64,000 nucleotides of DNA from Lentisphaeria bacterium (GCA_017456805.1 JAFTIQ010000020.1:25433-89432); one strand, 5' to 3'. Positions 9,189-17,987 are shown, counted from the stretch's first letter. Notes: generated by a model not told the origin, from the letters alone. Program-made: numbers and translations.

Positions 9189-10409
9189 ATGAAAAAGATT
9201 CTTGATTATATGAAACAACCTGCCTTCTGGCTTGTTTTCTGTTCCCTTCTCATGCTGGTCGTCCCGACAATCGTCTGGGAAGATCTTGATACGGAAGATC
9301 AGGAAGCGATCAAACAGTATGTCAAAGATAACACTCCGGCAGATCAGCAATTCAGCGAAAACCGCTCAGCCGTCAAAAAGCCGGTCCTTCAATTCACAGA
9401 TCTTCAGCGGTACCCGGGACGGTTTGAACTTTATTACAACGATGCCTTCCCCTTCCGGGATTATCTCGTCTGGAAATCCAGAAAGATCACCACCCGACTG
9501 ACCAACAATTTCAATCCGAAGATCATCGAAGGGAAAGACGGTTTTCTCTTCTATACCGTCCCCGGCTCCCCCAACAACAACGAGGCATACGACTTTACCG
9601 GAAAAAAACAATGGACTCAGGCTCAGATGGACGTCCTTGTATCAAAACTTGACGGTGTCCGGAAAGGGCTTGCTGAGATGGGGATTCACTTCTGTGTGGT
9701 CATCGCCCCCAATAAAATGACTGTTTACCCGGAAAAATTGCCGGAGAAACGCCATTACAAGAGAGCGGAACAGCTCCGGGCGGAACAGCTTGTTGCCTAT
9801 GCAAAACAACATGCTCCGGAATTGCAGATCAGATTTCTGGAAGTCCCCCTGAGAGACGCAAAGAAAAATGTAGATTTTCCCCTGTTTTTCCAGGAAGATA
9901 CCCATTGGAACGCCCTTGCCGGATATGTTTCCGCCCGTGAGATTCTAAAAATGATCCCCGGCGGAAAACAGCTGCCCCCGCTCTGGGAAGCGGAAATCGT
10001 CCCCGCAGGAGTCATGGTCGGCGGAGATCTCCGTAATCAGCTGGGAACCGGAACAAAAGGAACTTATCCGATTTACAGAGTGAAACTCCCCGGAGAAAAA
10101 AAGATCCGGATCCTGCCGGAGCACTCTGAGGAACGCCACCGCTGGTCTGACAATCCATCTGCCCCCGATCAGAGAACCATCTGGTTTTACAGAGATTCTT
10201 TCGGGGATGCGGTCCTGCCCTATCTGACTCAGATTTTCCGCCGGACAGATTCCTATCACAGAAATGTTCCGATCCGCCGTTCCCAGTTTGCCAATCCTGA
10301 AAAACGTCCTCATATTGTTGTTTTTCAGATCGTGGAACGGAATCTGAGAAGTCTTGACTCCGTTGATTTTGAAAGCGATGAGGATGAACGCCTGGAACTC
10401 TTCCGGTAA
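9189..10409 (+). CDS. AlgJ/AlgX-like polysaccharide O-acetyltransferase (copy 2)
   Basis: A 406-residue paralogue of the protein at 6325. It has an N-terminal membrane segment, the family block EGKDGFLFYT, the Asp-His pair in FQEDTHWNALAGY and the nucleophile Ser in FYRDSFGDAV. Relative to copy 1 it carries an extra stretch near residue 40 (EDQEAIKQYVKDNTPADQQ). Its last 319 bases recur at 13435-13753 as an isolated fragment, showing that a further copy or a duplicated tail once existed. The gene is followed after 62 bases by a consensus promoter that belongs to the next, AT-rich cassette. Confidence 0.9.
   Translation: MKKILDYMKQPAFWLVFCSLLMLVVPTIVWEDLDTEDQEAIKQYVKDNTPADQQFSENRSAVKKPVLQFTDLQRYPGRFELYYNDAFPFRDYLVWKSRKITTRLTNNFNPKIIEGKDGFLFYTVPGSPNNNEAYDFTGKKQWTQAQMDVLVSKLDGVRKGLAEMGIHFCVVIAPNKMTVYPEKLPEKRHYKRAEQLRAEQLVAYAKQHAPELQIRFLEVPLRDAKKNVDFPLFFQEDTHWNALAGYVSAREILKMIPGGKQLPPLWEAEIVPAGVMVGGDLRNQLGTGTKGTYPIYRVKLPGEKKIRILPEHSEERHRWSDNPSAPDQRTIWFYRDSFGDAVLPYLTQIFRRTDSYHRNVPIRRSQFANPEKRPHIVVFQIVERNLRSLDSVDFESDEDERLELFR
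10091..10409 (+). repeat. Long direct repeat, left copy (3' end of the algJ-like gene)
   Basis: This 319-base segment aligns without any indel to 13435-13753 at a constant offset of 3344 bases; differences are scattered single substitutions, many at third codon positions. Similarity begins abruptly at the left edge and ends at the TAA stop. The two copies bracket the AT-rich cassette. Confidence 0.92.
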
Positions 10410-10471
10410 TAATGAGCTGATTTCAAATAAGCCTCTTGGCAAGCTTGCACAAAAAAACAAAGAACTCCTTC

Positions 10472-10500
10472 TTGACAAAACGTCGTTTTTGATGTATAAT
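10472..10500 (+). promoter_or_regulatory. Consensus sigma-70 promoter of the AT-rich cassette
   Basis: Exact TTGACA (10472-10477), 17 bases, exact TATAAT (10495-10500), 42 bases upstream of the ATG at 10543. It is the only perfect TATAAT -10 box I found here; the other genes mostly use TATATT. Confidence 0.85.
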
Positions 10501-10542
10501 AATTACAGATAGAACGATAATCCAAATATTGGGAGTCTCTTG

Positions 10543-12615
10543 ATGAAAAAGTTATTTTTGCTTTGGAGTCTTCTGTTTTCTCTGTTTTCATTCGCGGACC
10601 CCGTAAATTTCCTTTCCAAGCCGATCAGCGCCGGAAAAGCTTCTCTTACTGAAAATGCATATTCTGTTTCAAATGCTGCTCAAATTGATTTTCTTCCCGT
10701 TGGAAATATGAAAAAATATGGAACTGGAGTATATGGAAATATTTATAAAGCAGGGGTTAACGATATAAGAAATCACAGAAGTCAAGATAAGATTAACGCC
10801 TTGTTCATCAAGCTTTACAAAAACAAAAAGGAGAGAAAAAAGGAAAATACCAGATATACAATAATAGAATTTGTGGTACAATTGTCACCTTACGTCAAAG
10901 ATTACGACGCATTTAAGGGAGATTTTAACCACCCATTCTGCAATTTAGCTTTTGGTTTCCACAAAAATATATTGACTCCTACCGATTATAATGGGATGGA
11001 TTTGTTGATTTCATATCCCCTTTATGATTATCCTTATTCTTTGAGAAAAGGCGGTGGAGTAGAAACGATTTTCAAATTGGATACGCAAAAACAATTTTCA
11101 TTTACCAATGATTATATTTCATACCAAAGGAATTCAATTCGTTATGCTCCTGTAAAAATCAGTATTCTTTTGGATGAACAGGAGGGGGAATGCCGTTTTT
11201 ATCTGAATGGGGTATTACAGAATGAGATTTCTTTTGGCGAAAAACAATACTCTCCGGGAACATTTATACTCTTATGGGAAAAAGAAAATTCCGGAAAAGC
11301 GAAACGGACTTTTGAAATATCAGCAGCCAAGATAAACAGATACCAGACCCCGCCGGATATCCGGACGGAAGTCCCCTTGATGAATTGGTTTAATGAAACA
11401 GATTTTGGACAAGCAATGAATCTGTTATACAGTAGGCAAAATCAATGGGAAACAGGATTCAGGAAAATGAGACAACTCGCAGAAAAGGGACATGCTCTTG
11501 CAATGTTTGAGCTCGCCTGCTGTTATATCCGGGGGATTGGTTGTTCAAAAAACCGTCAGCTGGCATTGAAATGGTTGGAAAAAGCGGCTGAGAATGATGT
11601 ATTGGAAGCGTCATCGTTATGGCTGAAAATGAATGGACTTTTCCCGTTGACTAAGGATTTAGAACAACGATTTGTTCGGGAAAAATATTTCAACCACAGA
11701 AATGATGGACGTCTTCTCTTCCTTCACAAAGATATTGTAAAAATTACTAATCCAATTGTTTATGCAAAATCCATTGTTTTATCTCTGCCTCATACGACTG
11801 AAAATCAGAAGAAAAAATTACTGCTTGAATTAAAAAAAATTGCGGAATCCGGTTATCCATTTGCTATGCGGCTTTATGCAAAAAATACGAATAAAGATCA
11901 GGCAGCATGGCTTAAAAAAGCCGCTGAAGCCGGAGATCCTATAGCGCTGTTTGACTTATTGTATGATAAAAAGATTCAATGGACAGATCTTCCAATAGAA
12001 ATACAAGTTTATCTTGCCGACAAATATCCTTTGAAATATGCTGGGATCAAAGAGCCTTCAAACTATGACAAAACAATTTTGCACCTCCAAGGGGAGTTAT
12101 ATTCCAAAAAAACGTTTGATAACAGAATCGCTTTTGCTCTTTCTGAATATTTGTTGATTCCATATTCAAAGATTTCTGATCCCGTGCGGATGGAATCTGA
12201 AAATCTTATGAAAAAAGCAGCGCAGAATTCACATATTGCACAAATAAAATATATACAAAATTATTTGTCAGGACTCTATGGAACCCAGGCTGATGCAATC
12301 CTGTTCATGAAAAAATTATTGAAAATATATAAGGAAAATATGTTGATTCAAGAGTTAAAATTACAGATTCTGGAAAAACAATCACCCGGAAAATGGAAAA
12401 AAGAATGGGAATTGTTGAGAAGAAAAAAATCTGTAACAGCTCTCTATTATCTTGGAAAATATGCAGCAGAAGAAGGAAATCAAACGCTCGCATCCAAATA
12501 CCGTTATCAATTTCTGGAACTTGACAATGAATTCCGCAATAAAAAAGGAGACGGGATATATTGGGGCTTCCCCGGACAATATTTTTCTGAAACAATAACG
12601 GACTTTATGGAATAA
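10543..12615 (+). CDS. Secreted protein with Sel1-like repeats
   Basis: A 690-residue protein starting MKKLFLLWSLLFSLFSFAD, a signal peptide. The ATG at 10543 is preferred over the adjacent TTG because it follows GGGAG at normal distance. Residues about 25-265 look like a beta-rich domain (KISILLDEQEGECRFYLNGV resembles lectin or LamG folds, but I cannot assign it). From about residue 300 there are Sel1-like helical repeats, clearest in ALAMFELACCYIRGIGCS, LALKWLEKAAEND and AWLKKAAEAGDPIALF. The DNA is distinctly AT-rich compared with the flanking genes, which suggests acquisition from elsewhere. Its stop overlaps the next start (TAATG). Sel1 proteins usually act as scaffolds. Function unknown. 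Confidence 0.72.
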   Translation: MKKLFLLWSLLFSLFSFADPVNFLSKPISAGKASLTENAYSVSNAAQIDFLPVGNMKKYGTGVYGNIYKAGVNDIRNHRSQDKINALFIKLYKNKKERKKENTRYTIIEFVVQLSPYVKDYDAFKGDFNHPFCNLAFGFHKNILTPTDYNGMDLLISYPLYDYPYSLRKGGGVETIFKLDTQKQFSFTNDYISYQRNSIRYAPVKISILLDEQEGECRFYLNGVLQNEISFGEKQYSPGTFILLWEKENSGKAKRTFEISAAKINRYQTPPDIRTEVPLMNWFNETDFGQAMNLLYSRQNQWETGFRKMRQLAEKGHALAMFELACCYIRGIGCSKNRQLALKWLEKAAENDVLEASSLWLKMNGLFPLTKDLEQRFVREKYFNHRNDGRLLFLHKDIVKITNPIVYAKSIVLSLPHTTENQKKKLLLELKKIAESGYPFAMRLYAKNTNKDQAAWLKKAAEAGDPIALFDLLYDKKIQWTDLPIEIQVYLADKYPLKYAGIKEPSNYDKTILHLQGELYSKKTFDNRIAFALSEYLLIPYSKISDPVRMESENLMKKAAQNSHIAQIKYIQNYLSGLYGTQADAILFMKKLLKIYKENMLIQELKLQILEKQSPGKWKKEWELLRRKKSVTALYYLGKYAAEEGNQTLASKYRYQFLELDNEFRNKKGDGIYWGFPGQYFSETITDFME

Positions 12616-12812
12616 TGACAAACATCTGGTATGATGAAATAGATGCTGTGTCTTTTCCTGGGATAAATGTATTAAAAGGAGAATCTCAGGATATTTTTGA
12701 TAAAACAAATAATATCGTTATGGCATTGGCAGAAGGCGGCTGGGACTTAATACCAGAATCGTTAAGGCATACGAACTTTAACATAACAATACATGGGAGA
12801 TTTTCAGAATGA
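12615..12812 (+). CDS. Small protein of the AT-rich cassette, unknown
   Basis: A 65-residue open frame whose ATG overlaps the stop of the Sel1 gene (TAATG) and whose TGA overlaps the next ATG. This double overlap is the main evidence that it is translated. No signal peptide or membrane segment is seen. The sequence (for example GGWDLIPESLRHTNFNITIHG) matches no family I know. It could also be the tail of a larger gene that was split. Confidence 0.5.
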   Translation: MTNIWYDEIDAVSFPGINVLKGESQDIFDKTNNIVMALAEGGWDLIPESLRHTNFNITIHGRFSE

Positions 12813-13327
12813 TGAAAAAGATATTATTTATTCCCGTTTTACTCGTTTTTATTGTATTTGCAATTGTTTTCCTGTTCTGCTTTTTTTGTCAGGACAGTTT
12901 CAGTGAAATTTTAATTGACCAGCAAATAACTGTGCAGGATATAAAATCGCCTGTGTTCAGAGATTTTTTAAAGAAAACAGGAGTAACAAAATGGCGGGTG
13001 ATTATCAGTTTTGCTCATCCAGATAGACCATATTACAGTGTGTTTCTTACAGGAACAACTGATGCTTCGTTTAATATAAAAGATTTTAACAGTATTCTTT
13101 TAAAAAATAAATCGTACAATACTTATAATATAGAAAAACTTCTAGCATTAGGCATGGTAAAACCCGACGTGCAATTTGAAGAATTGCTCTATACAGAAAC
13201 TATGGAACTTATTTATATATATTCGTTCCGGAATGAACATGATAACATTATTATTGCTTATCCCTCCTATACAAAAAATGAAATTTTCATGGCGCTGGAT
13301 CATGTTGATGTATCATCACTGAAATAA
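12809..13327 (+). CDS. Membrane-anchored protein of the AT-rich cassette, unknown
   Basis: A 172-residue protein with one strong N-terminal hydrophobic segment (ILFIPVLLVFIVFAIVFLFCFFC) and a hydrophilic remainder, probably outside the membrane. ATG at 12809 or the adjacent one at 12812 follows GGGAG. It overlaps the previous gene by four bases and ends 10 bases before another signal-peptide-like start. Like its neighbours it is strongly AT-rich. No family is recognised. Being third in an overlapping set, it probably works together with the Sel1 protein. Confidence 0.62.
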   Translation: MMKKILFIPVLLVFIVFAIVFLFCFFCQDSFSEILIDQQITVQDIKSPVFRDFLKKTGVTKWRVIISFAHPDRPYYSVFLTGTTDASFNIKDFNSILLKNKSYNTYNIEKLLALGMVKPDVQFEELLYTETMELIYIYSFRNEHDNIIIAYPSYTKNEIFMALDHVDVSSLK

Positions 13328-13337
13328 TAATACGAGA

Positions 13338-13434
13338 ATGAACAGCTTTTACGTTACAATACTCTTTCTCTTCCCACTGCTTCTTTCGGCTGGGACGGTT
13401 ATTGTCAAAACAAAGGCTCCGCACAATCGGCAGG
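13338..13434 (+). pseudogene. Orphan signal-peptide start truncated by the duplicated algJ tail
   Basis: From ATG 13338 the frame gives MNSFYVTILFLFPLLLSAGTV, a convincing signal peptide. At 13435 the duplicated algJ segment begins in a different frame, and the frame then runs on to a stop at 13571 through meaningless sequence. It looks like the 5' end of a fourth cassette gene cut off at the junction. Confidence 0.55.
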
Positions 13435-13753
13435 CGGTGAAAAAAACATCCGGATCCTGCCGGAGCACTCTGAGGAACGCCACCGCTGGTCTGACTATCC
13501 ATCTGCCCCCGATCAGAGAACCATCTGGTTTTACAGAGATTCTTTCGGGGATGCGGTCCTACCCTATCTGACTCAGATTTTCCGGCGAACAGATTCTTAT
13601 TACAGAAATGTTCCGATCCGCCGTTCCCAGTTTGCCAATCCGAAAAAACGTCCTTACATTGTTGTCTTCCAAATCGTAGAACGGAATCTCAGAAGTCTTG
13701 ACTCCGTTGATTTTGAAAGTGATGAGGATGAACGGCTGGAGCTTTTCCGGTAA
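13435..13753 (+). pseudogene. Isolated 3' fragment of an algJ-like gene
   Basis: This segment is the right copy of the 319-base repeat. In its own frame it encodes the C-terminal 105 or so residues of the AlgJ-like protein, including the FYRDSFGDAV nucleophile motif and the end DEDERLELFR, with no internal stop. In that frame there is no start codon back to the stop at 13328-13330, so it cannot make an acetyltransferase. Compared with 10091-10409 it has single-base differences but no frameshift. Confidence 0.88.
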
Positions 13754-13842
13754 AAACAGGGCTATGTCCCAAACAGATCACGTGATAACCTTGCTGATCT
13801 TTTGTCAAGTGATCAATAAATAAAAAAAAGTCTGTACAACTC

Positions 13843-13871
13843 TTGACAAGACTCTGTTTACTATGTATAGT
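13843..13871 (+). promoter_or_regulatory. Promoter of the DUF805-like gene
   Basis: TTGACA (13843-13848), 17 bases, TATAGT (13866-13871). The predicted transcript begins near 13878, which supports the ATG at 13925 over the TTG at 13877. Confidence 0.75.
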
Positions 13872-13924
13872 ATGTTTTGATAATCTGTCAAAAAATACAT
13901 AAGCACCGGATTGGAAGAAGCATT

Positions 13925-14974
13925 ATGGAATCAAATATTGATAAATATACATACAAGGAAGTGAAACTGCTTCTTGAAAAAAAAATCATTACACCGGACA
14001 AACTGGACTGGAACAAAATTTCTGTTGACGATTTGATTAAGTTGATGCGAGATGGTTTGCTCAAAGAGCAGGATATCCCCATCTTCTGCAGAAATCATTC
14101 CGCCGGAAAGAATCCCAAGCAGAATTTTCAGAAAAAAACGCCACAGACTGTTGGAATGAATCAGGGTGTCCCCGGAAACCCGGGTCAGTGCCGTCCGGGA
14201 AATCAAACCGGCAATGGAGGAAATCCAAGATTCTCCCGGCCAGTTAAGGCAAAAAATCAGCAATCCGGAGAGTGTAAGCAAAAAACAAAAGAGGACGAAG
14301 AGGTTTTAATCAGCACATATGAAGTAGATTTGGTCGGGTTGAAAGGTTTTTTTATTTCACCGTATATGCTTTTTAATTACAAGGATAGTGAATCTTGGCT
14401 TTCTGTTTGGGTAAATTTGTTTTATCAGGGGCTTACGCTCTTTCTCTCTTATAAGTTTGCAGAATATTTAGAATATACCTCGTTGGGAATATATTTTCTG
14501 ATAGGTCTTTTTCATATTTCCAATATTGCAATGGCTGCCCGGAGGCTCAATGATTTCGGGGCACCTAAAGCTCTCTCCGCACTTTGCGTGTATTGGGGTA
14601 TCATTCCCCTGATTGTACTCGGTTGTTTGCCGGAAAGATACTATGTAAGCAAAAAGAAAATTTCTACATATTATTGTTATGGTAATGGCTTGATCGGGGT
14701 GATCCACCGGGCTTTGAAGGAAAAAATCAATGTATTTATAGCCCTCCAGCTTTATTGGAATTGGAAGTCAACCCTGCTGGATTTCATTGTTTTTCCGCTC
14801 TTCATTGTTGGATTAATTCTGCAGTTTACTTTAGGTTTTATTTTTTCCATGGGGTTGCTTTTCATAGGGGCAGCTTTTCTTTCCAGCCGTTTCATGCTGG
14901 GACACTGGAGTTGGGAAACTCTGAAAGAAATCTTTGCGACAATCTGGAGTATTATCGTAAACCTCACGATTTAA
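13925..14974 (+). CDS. DUF805-like membrane protein
   Basis: A 349-residue protein; the ATG at 13925 follows GGAAGAAG. Residues 1-60 are charged and helical. Residues about 60-125 are a Gly/Asn/Gln-rich linker (NQGVPGNPGQCRPGNQTGNG). The C-terminal part has five or so membrane helices with the pattern AARRLNDFGAPKALSALCVYWGIIPLIVLG, which resembles the RRLhDig motif of DUF805 proteins. Function is unknown in this family. It sits just beyond the duplicated algJ tail and is moderately AT-rich, so it may belong to the same acquired stretch. Confidence 0.6.
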   Translation: MESNIDKYTYKEVKLLLEKKIITPDKLDWNKISVDDLIKLMRDGLLKEQDIPIFCRNHSAGKNPKQNFQKKTPQTVGMNQGVPGNPGQCRPGNQTGNGGNPRFSRPVKAKNQQSGECKQKTKEDEEVLISTYEVDLVGLKGFFISPYMLFNYKDSESWLSVWVNLFYQGLTLFLSYKFAEYLEYTSLGIYFLIGLFHISNIAMAARRLNDFGAPKALSALCVYWGIIPLIVLGCLPERYYVSKKKISTYYCYGNGLIGVIHRALKEKINVFIALQLYWNWKSTLLDFIVFPLFIVGLILQFTLGFIFSMGLLFIGAAFLSSRFMLGHWSWETLKEIFATIWSIIVNLTI

Positions 14975-14976
14975 AC

Positions 14977-15004
14977 TTGAAAAATTCAGAGATTGTGTTA
15001 TCTT
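14977..15004 (+). promoter_or_regulatory. Probable promoter of the mutarotase-like gene
   Basis: TTGAAA (14977-14982), 16 bases, TATCTT (14999-15004), 65 bases before the ATG at 15070. The -10 box is imperfect. Confidence 0.5.
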
Positions 15005-15069
15005 ACTTCAGAAAGCGTTATTCTACGATAAAAATTCTGCGAAAATCAAACTGATTACAGGAGAAAATC

Positions 15070-16218
15070 ATGTCAGGCTATACATTAACAACAAAAACAG
15101 TCCACAACGCTGAGGGTTGGCAGGTCGATACCGATTCTGTCAGCATCTTTACAACCAAAGGCGGAGCAATGTCCGCTCCCGTTACATTCAAATTTGCTGA
15201 TGGCAAAACAGTGCAGCCTTATCATATCACCCCCTGGCAGGACGAAAACAAGTGCGGAATGGGCAATGATTGTCTGAAAAACCTCCGCGGCGAATTTTTC
15301 TGTCTGCCCTTCGGCGGTAACGGCGATGCTCTGAACGGAGAACTGCATCCCTGTCACGGGGAAGTTTCCGGAGAAGATTGGACTCTTGCCGACGTCCAGG
15401 AAAATGCAGACGGCGTTACCATGGAATACAAGTTCTCCATGAAAGCCCGTGCCGGAGAAGTCACAAAGAAGATCAAAATCAATTACGGCGAAACCGTTCT
15501 TTATCTTTCCGACAGTGTTTCCGGTTCTCACGGGGATATGCCTGCCGGACATCATCCGATCATCCGGATGCCCGCAGATGGAAGCAAGATGTATCTTTCT
15601 TTCGGTCAGTTCGATGCCGGAATGGTCTGCCCCGGACTTTTCTCCAATCCGGATGCAAAAGAATATCAGTATCTCGCACCCGGTGCAAAATTTGATGCAG
15701 TGGAAAAGATCCCCACGATCTACAAAGAGCCGGAATTTGCAGACTACTCTGTCTATCCCTCCCCTTACGGGTTCTGTGATATTTTCTCTGTTCTGAAGAA
15801 GCCCTCTGATACACCGGCATGGTCCGCAGCGGTTTATCCGGAAGAAGGCTTCCTCTGGTTTGTGCTGAAAGATGCTTCTGTTCTTCCCATGACAAGTGTC
15901 TGGGTTTCCAACTCCGGCAGATTCGGAGCTCCCTGGAACGGAAGAACTTACTGCATCGGAGTGGAAGATTCCTGCTCTTACTTTGCCGCCGGTTTGAAAC
16001 CTTCTGTTGAAGCAAATGAGCTGAACGATATGGGATTCGCCACAGCATTGAACTTTGATAAAACCACTGAGATCCGCATGATCCAGGGGGTTGCAGCAAT
16101 TCCCGTCGGCTTCGGAAAAGTAACCGATGTCCGCTTTGAAAATGGAACTGTTACCTTCCAGGATATTTCCGGGAAAACGGCAGCGGTGAAATGCAATTAC
16201 AATTTTGTAATGGCGTAA
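15070..16218 (+). CDS. Galactose mutarotase-like protein
   Basis: A 382-residue protein without signal peptide. The ATG follows CAGGAG. The mostly beta sequence, the central GHHPIIRMP and the late block GRTYCIGVEDSCSYFAAGL resemble proteins of the galactose mutarotase-like superfamily (aldose 1-epimerase and relatives). A role in sugar binding or in interconverting anomers is plausible. I cannot place the catalytic His and Glu with certainty. The 3' end overlaps the proposed start of the next gene by 28 bases. Confidence 0.55.
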   Translation: MSGYTLTTKTVHNAEGWQVDTDSVSIFTTKGGAMSAPVTFKFADGKTVQPYHITPWQDENKCGMGNDCLKNLRGEFFCLPFGGNGDALNGELHPCHGEVSGEDWTLADVQENADGVTMEYKFSMKARAGEVTKKIKINYGETVLYLSDSVSGSHGDMPAGHHPIIRMPADGSKMYLSFGQFDAGMVCPGLFSNPDAKEYQYLAPGAKFDAVEKIPTIYKEPEFADYSVYPSPYGFCDIFSVLKKPSDTPAWSAAVYPEEGFLWFVLKDASVLPMTSVWVSNSGRFGAPWNGRTYCIGVEDSCSYFAAGLKPSVEANELNDMGFATALNFDKTTEIRMIQGVAAIPVGFGKVTDVRFENGTVTFQDISGKTAAVKCNYNFVMA

Positions 16219-17987
16219 TCGGCTCAAAAGTCGAAAAAAGTGCCGTCTTTTTCTTTATGACGGCACTGATATTTCTTTACCGTCCGGTCATGTCAGCCGG
16301 ATCAGTTGAATGGGCAAAGATCACGATTTTTTCAGAAGGTCTTTATGCACTTCTTGCTCTCGGCTTTGTGCTGCTGCGCTGGCAAACGCTCCGGGAAGTG
16401 CTGCGGAACACGACCTCTGTCGTGAAATGCTGTATCGGGATCCTTCTGATTTCCGGTCTGGTGCATTGGCTTCTTGCCGGATATTACCGTCCGGAATATC
16501 TGGGATTGAACCTGTTCTGGGGTGTTGTTCCGCTGTTCGGAATCGTTTACCGGAATGAATTGGAGCGGAAACTTCCGGCAGTTCTGGGGCTGTTCTGGCT
16601 GTTCAATGTGATCGTCTGCATTGTCTCTGAAACATTTCTGAACGGGATGTTCGGCATTACCGGGAACTGGAACTGGAGTGCGCTTCTGCTGCTGGTTACC
16701 TTCCCGTTTGCGCTGCGCTGTATTCCTCTTGAGTGCACCGGCAGAAAAGTGTATCTTGCACTGATGTGGATCATTACATTGATCCTGCTTTTATATCTGC
16801 AATCCCGGGCGATTTTTCTCTGTGCGGTGTTTTCTGCGGGATTCTGGTGTTTTCTGAAATTCCGGAAACTGCGGATCCCGATGATCTGTTCGGTCATAGT
16901 GGTGATCGCGGCAGGAGTTTATTTGTCGCTGTATGTTTTTCCGGAACAGACACAGAACTTTCTGAAGGGAGAGATCCGTGTTGAGATCTGGAAGGGAAGT
17001 CTTGATCTTACCAGAGATGTTCCGCTGGGAGTCGGGGCTGCATCCTACGAAAATGCTCTGATTCCTTATAAAACGATCGGCTATTTTCAAAATCATCATT
17101 GCACAGTGCGGACGCCGCATCCGCACAATGAATTTCTTTATCTTGCGGGCACGCTTGGGCTTCCCGGAATGGCGGCATTTCTTGTCTGGATCATTGCCGC
17201 GGTCGTGGGAGCTGTCAAAGAATATGACACGGGAATGATGAGCCGGAAACGTGTTCTGTTTCTTCTGGCGTTTCTTGCGATGCTGCTCAGCAGTATGATC
17301 GATGTGACGTTCCACGTCTGGCCCAACGGGATTCTTGCCTTGCTTTTCTTCGGGATGTTTGCGTTCCCGGGGAAACGGACGGCGGAAGAAGTTTCCAGGG
17401 GGCCTGCGAATGTGATTGGAAAAACGGTTCTGCTTCTTGCCGGATTCATGGCGATCTGCAATCTGATTGGAACCTATTCGTGGGAAGCTTCCCATGAAGC
17501 GATCCTGCGGAAGGATAATGTCGCCGCAAGAAAATATGCGGAACGGGCATTGCTGTTTGCCCCGGAATTTCCGGATATGATCTACCGGAGCGCGATTGAG
17601 ATGTCAATGCGGAACCGGGATTTCTCCATGAGACTGACAGAGCGGCTTCAGGAATCTCCCTGGAAAGATTTCGCTCATATCCATGCATTGAAAGCGCAGA
17701 ATTACGCACTTATGCGTCAGGATGAAAAAGCGATCCCGGAATATATCATGGAAACGCAGTGCTATCCGCTTCAGATTCTTCCCTATTTCGGAATCCTGAA
17801 TGCGTACGGCAGGCTTGGACAGGCAGATATGATCCCTGTGCTTTCCCGGAAAATCGATGAATTGAAGAGGTTCCGGAATCTGACCGAACAGCAAGTCAAT
17901 GCGATCCACAGGAATCCGGAATATGACATGCATCCGGAACTGATCGGCAAGAAAAAATCTGTCCGCGGACGCTGGGAAATGCCCTGA
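16191..17987 (+). CDS. O-antigen ligase/polymerase-like membrane protein with C-terminal TPR-like part
   Basis: A 598-residue protein with about ten to eleven membrane helices up to residue 440. The signature RTPHPHNEFLYLAGTLGLPG near residue 306, in the large external loop, is typical of the Wzy/WaaL O-antigen ligase family, which moves polysaccharide chains onto an acceptor or polymerises them. Residues 440-590 are hydrophilic helices that look like TPR units, as in several fused ligases. The start is uncertain: ATG 16191 lies inside the preceding gene and has only a weak ribosome site, while ATG 16257 is in frame but sits in the loop end of a hairpin. Together with the O-acetyltransferase pairs it suggests a surface glycan locus. 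Confidence 0.78.
   Translation: MQLQFCNGVIGSKVEKSAVFFFMTALIFLYRPVMSAGSVEWAKITIFSEGLYALLALGFVLLRWQTLREVLRNTTSVVKCCIGILLISGLVHWLLAGYYRPEYLGLNLFWGVVPLFGIVYRNELERKLPAVLGLFWLFNVIVCIVSETFLNGMFGITGNWNWSALLLLVTFPFALRCIPLECTGRKVYLALMWIITLILLLYLQSRAIFLCAVFSAGFWCFLKFRKLRIPMICSVIVVIAAGVYLSLYVFPEQTQNFLKGEIRVEIWKGSLDLTRDVPLGVGAASYENALIPYKTIGYFQNHHCTVRTPHPHNEFLYLAGTLGLPGMAAFLVWIIAAVVGAVKEYDTGMMSRKRVLFLLAFLAMLLSSMIDVTFHVWPNGILALLFFGMFAFPGKRTAEEVSRGPANVIGKTVLLLAGFMAICNLIGTYSWEASHEAILRKDNVAARKYAERALLFAPEFPDMIYRSAIEMSMRNRDFSMRLTERLQESPWKDFAHIHALKAQNYALMRQDEKAIPEYIMETQCYPLQILPYFGILNAYGRLGQADMIPVLSRKIDELKRFRNLTEQQVNAIHRNPEYDMHPELIGKKKSVRGRWEMP
16234..16266 (-). terminator. Intrinsic terminator reading leftward inside the ligase gene start
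   Basis: GTGCCGTC (16240-16247) and GACGGCAC (16259-16266) form a perfect 8-bp stem with an 11-base loop. On the minus strand the hairpin is followed by six T (16234-16239). It would stop leftward antisense transcription. On the plus strand the same hairpin spans the in-frame ATG at 16257. Confidence 0.55.

Noticed and set aside
10410..13434. AT-rich cassette as a composite transposon or toxin-antitoxin system
   Set aside because: The bracketing repeats are parts of a gene, not insertion-sequence ends, and none of the proteins resembles a transposase, toxin or antitoxin.
13338..13571. 77-codon protein as a real gene
   Set aside because: Only the first 32 codons look like coding sequence; the rest is the duplicated algJ tail read out of frame.
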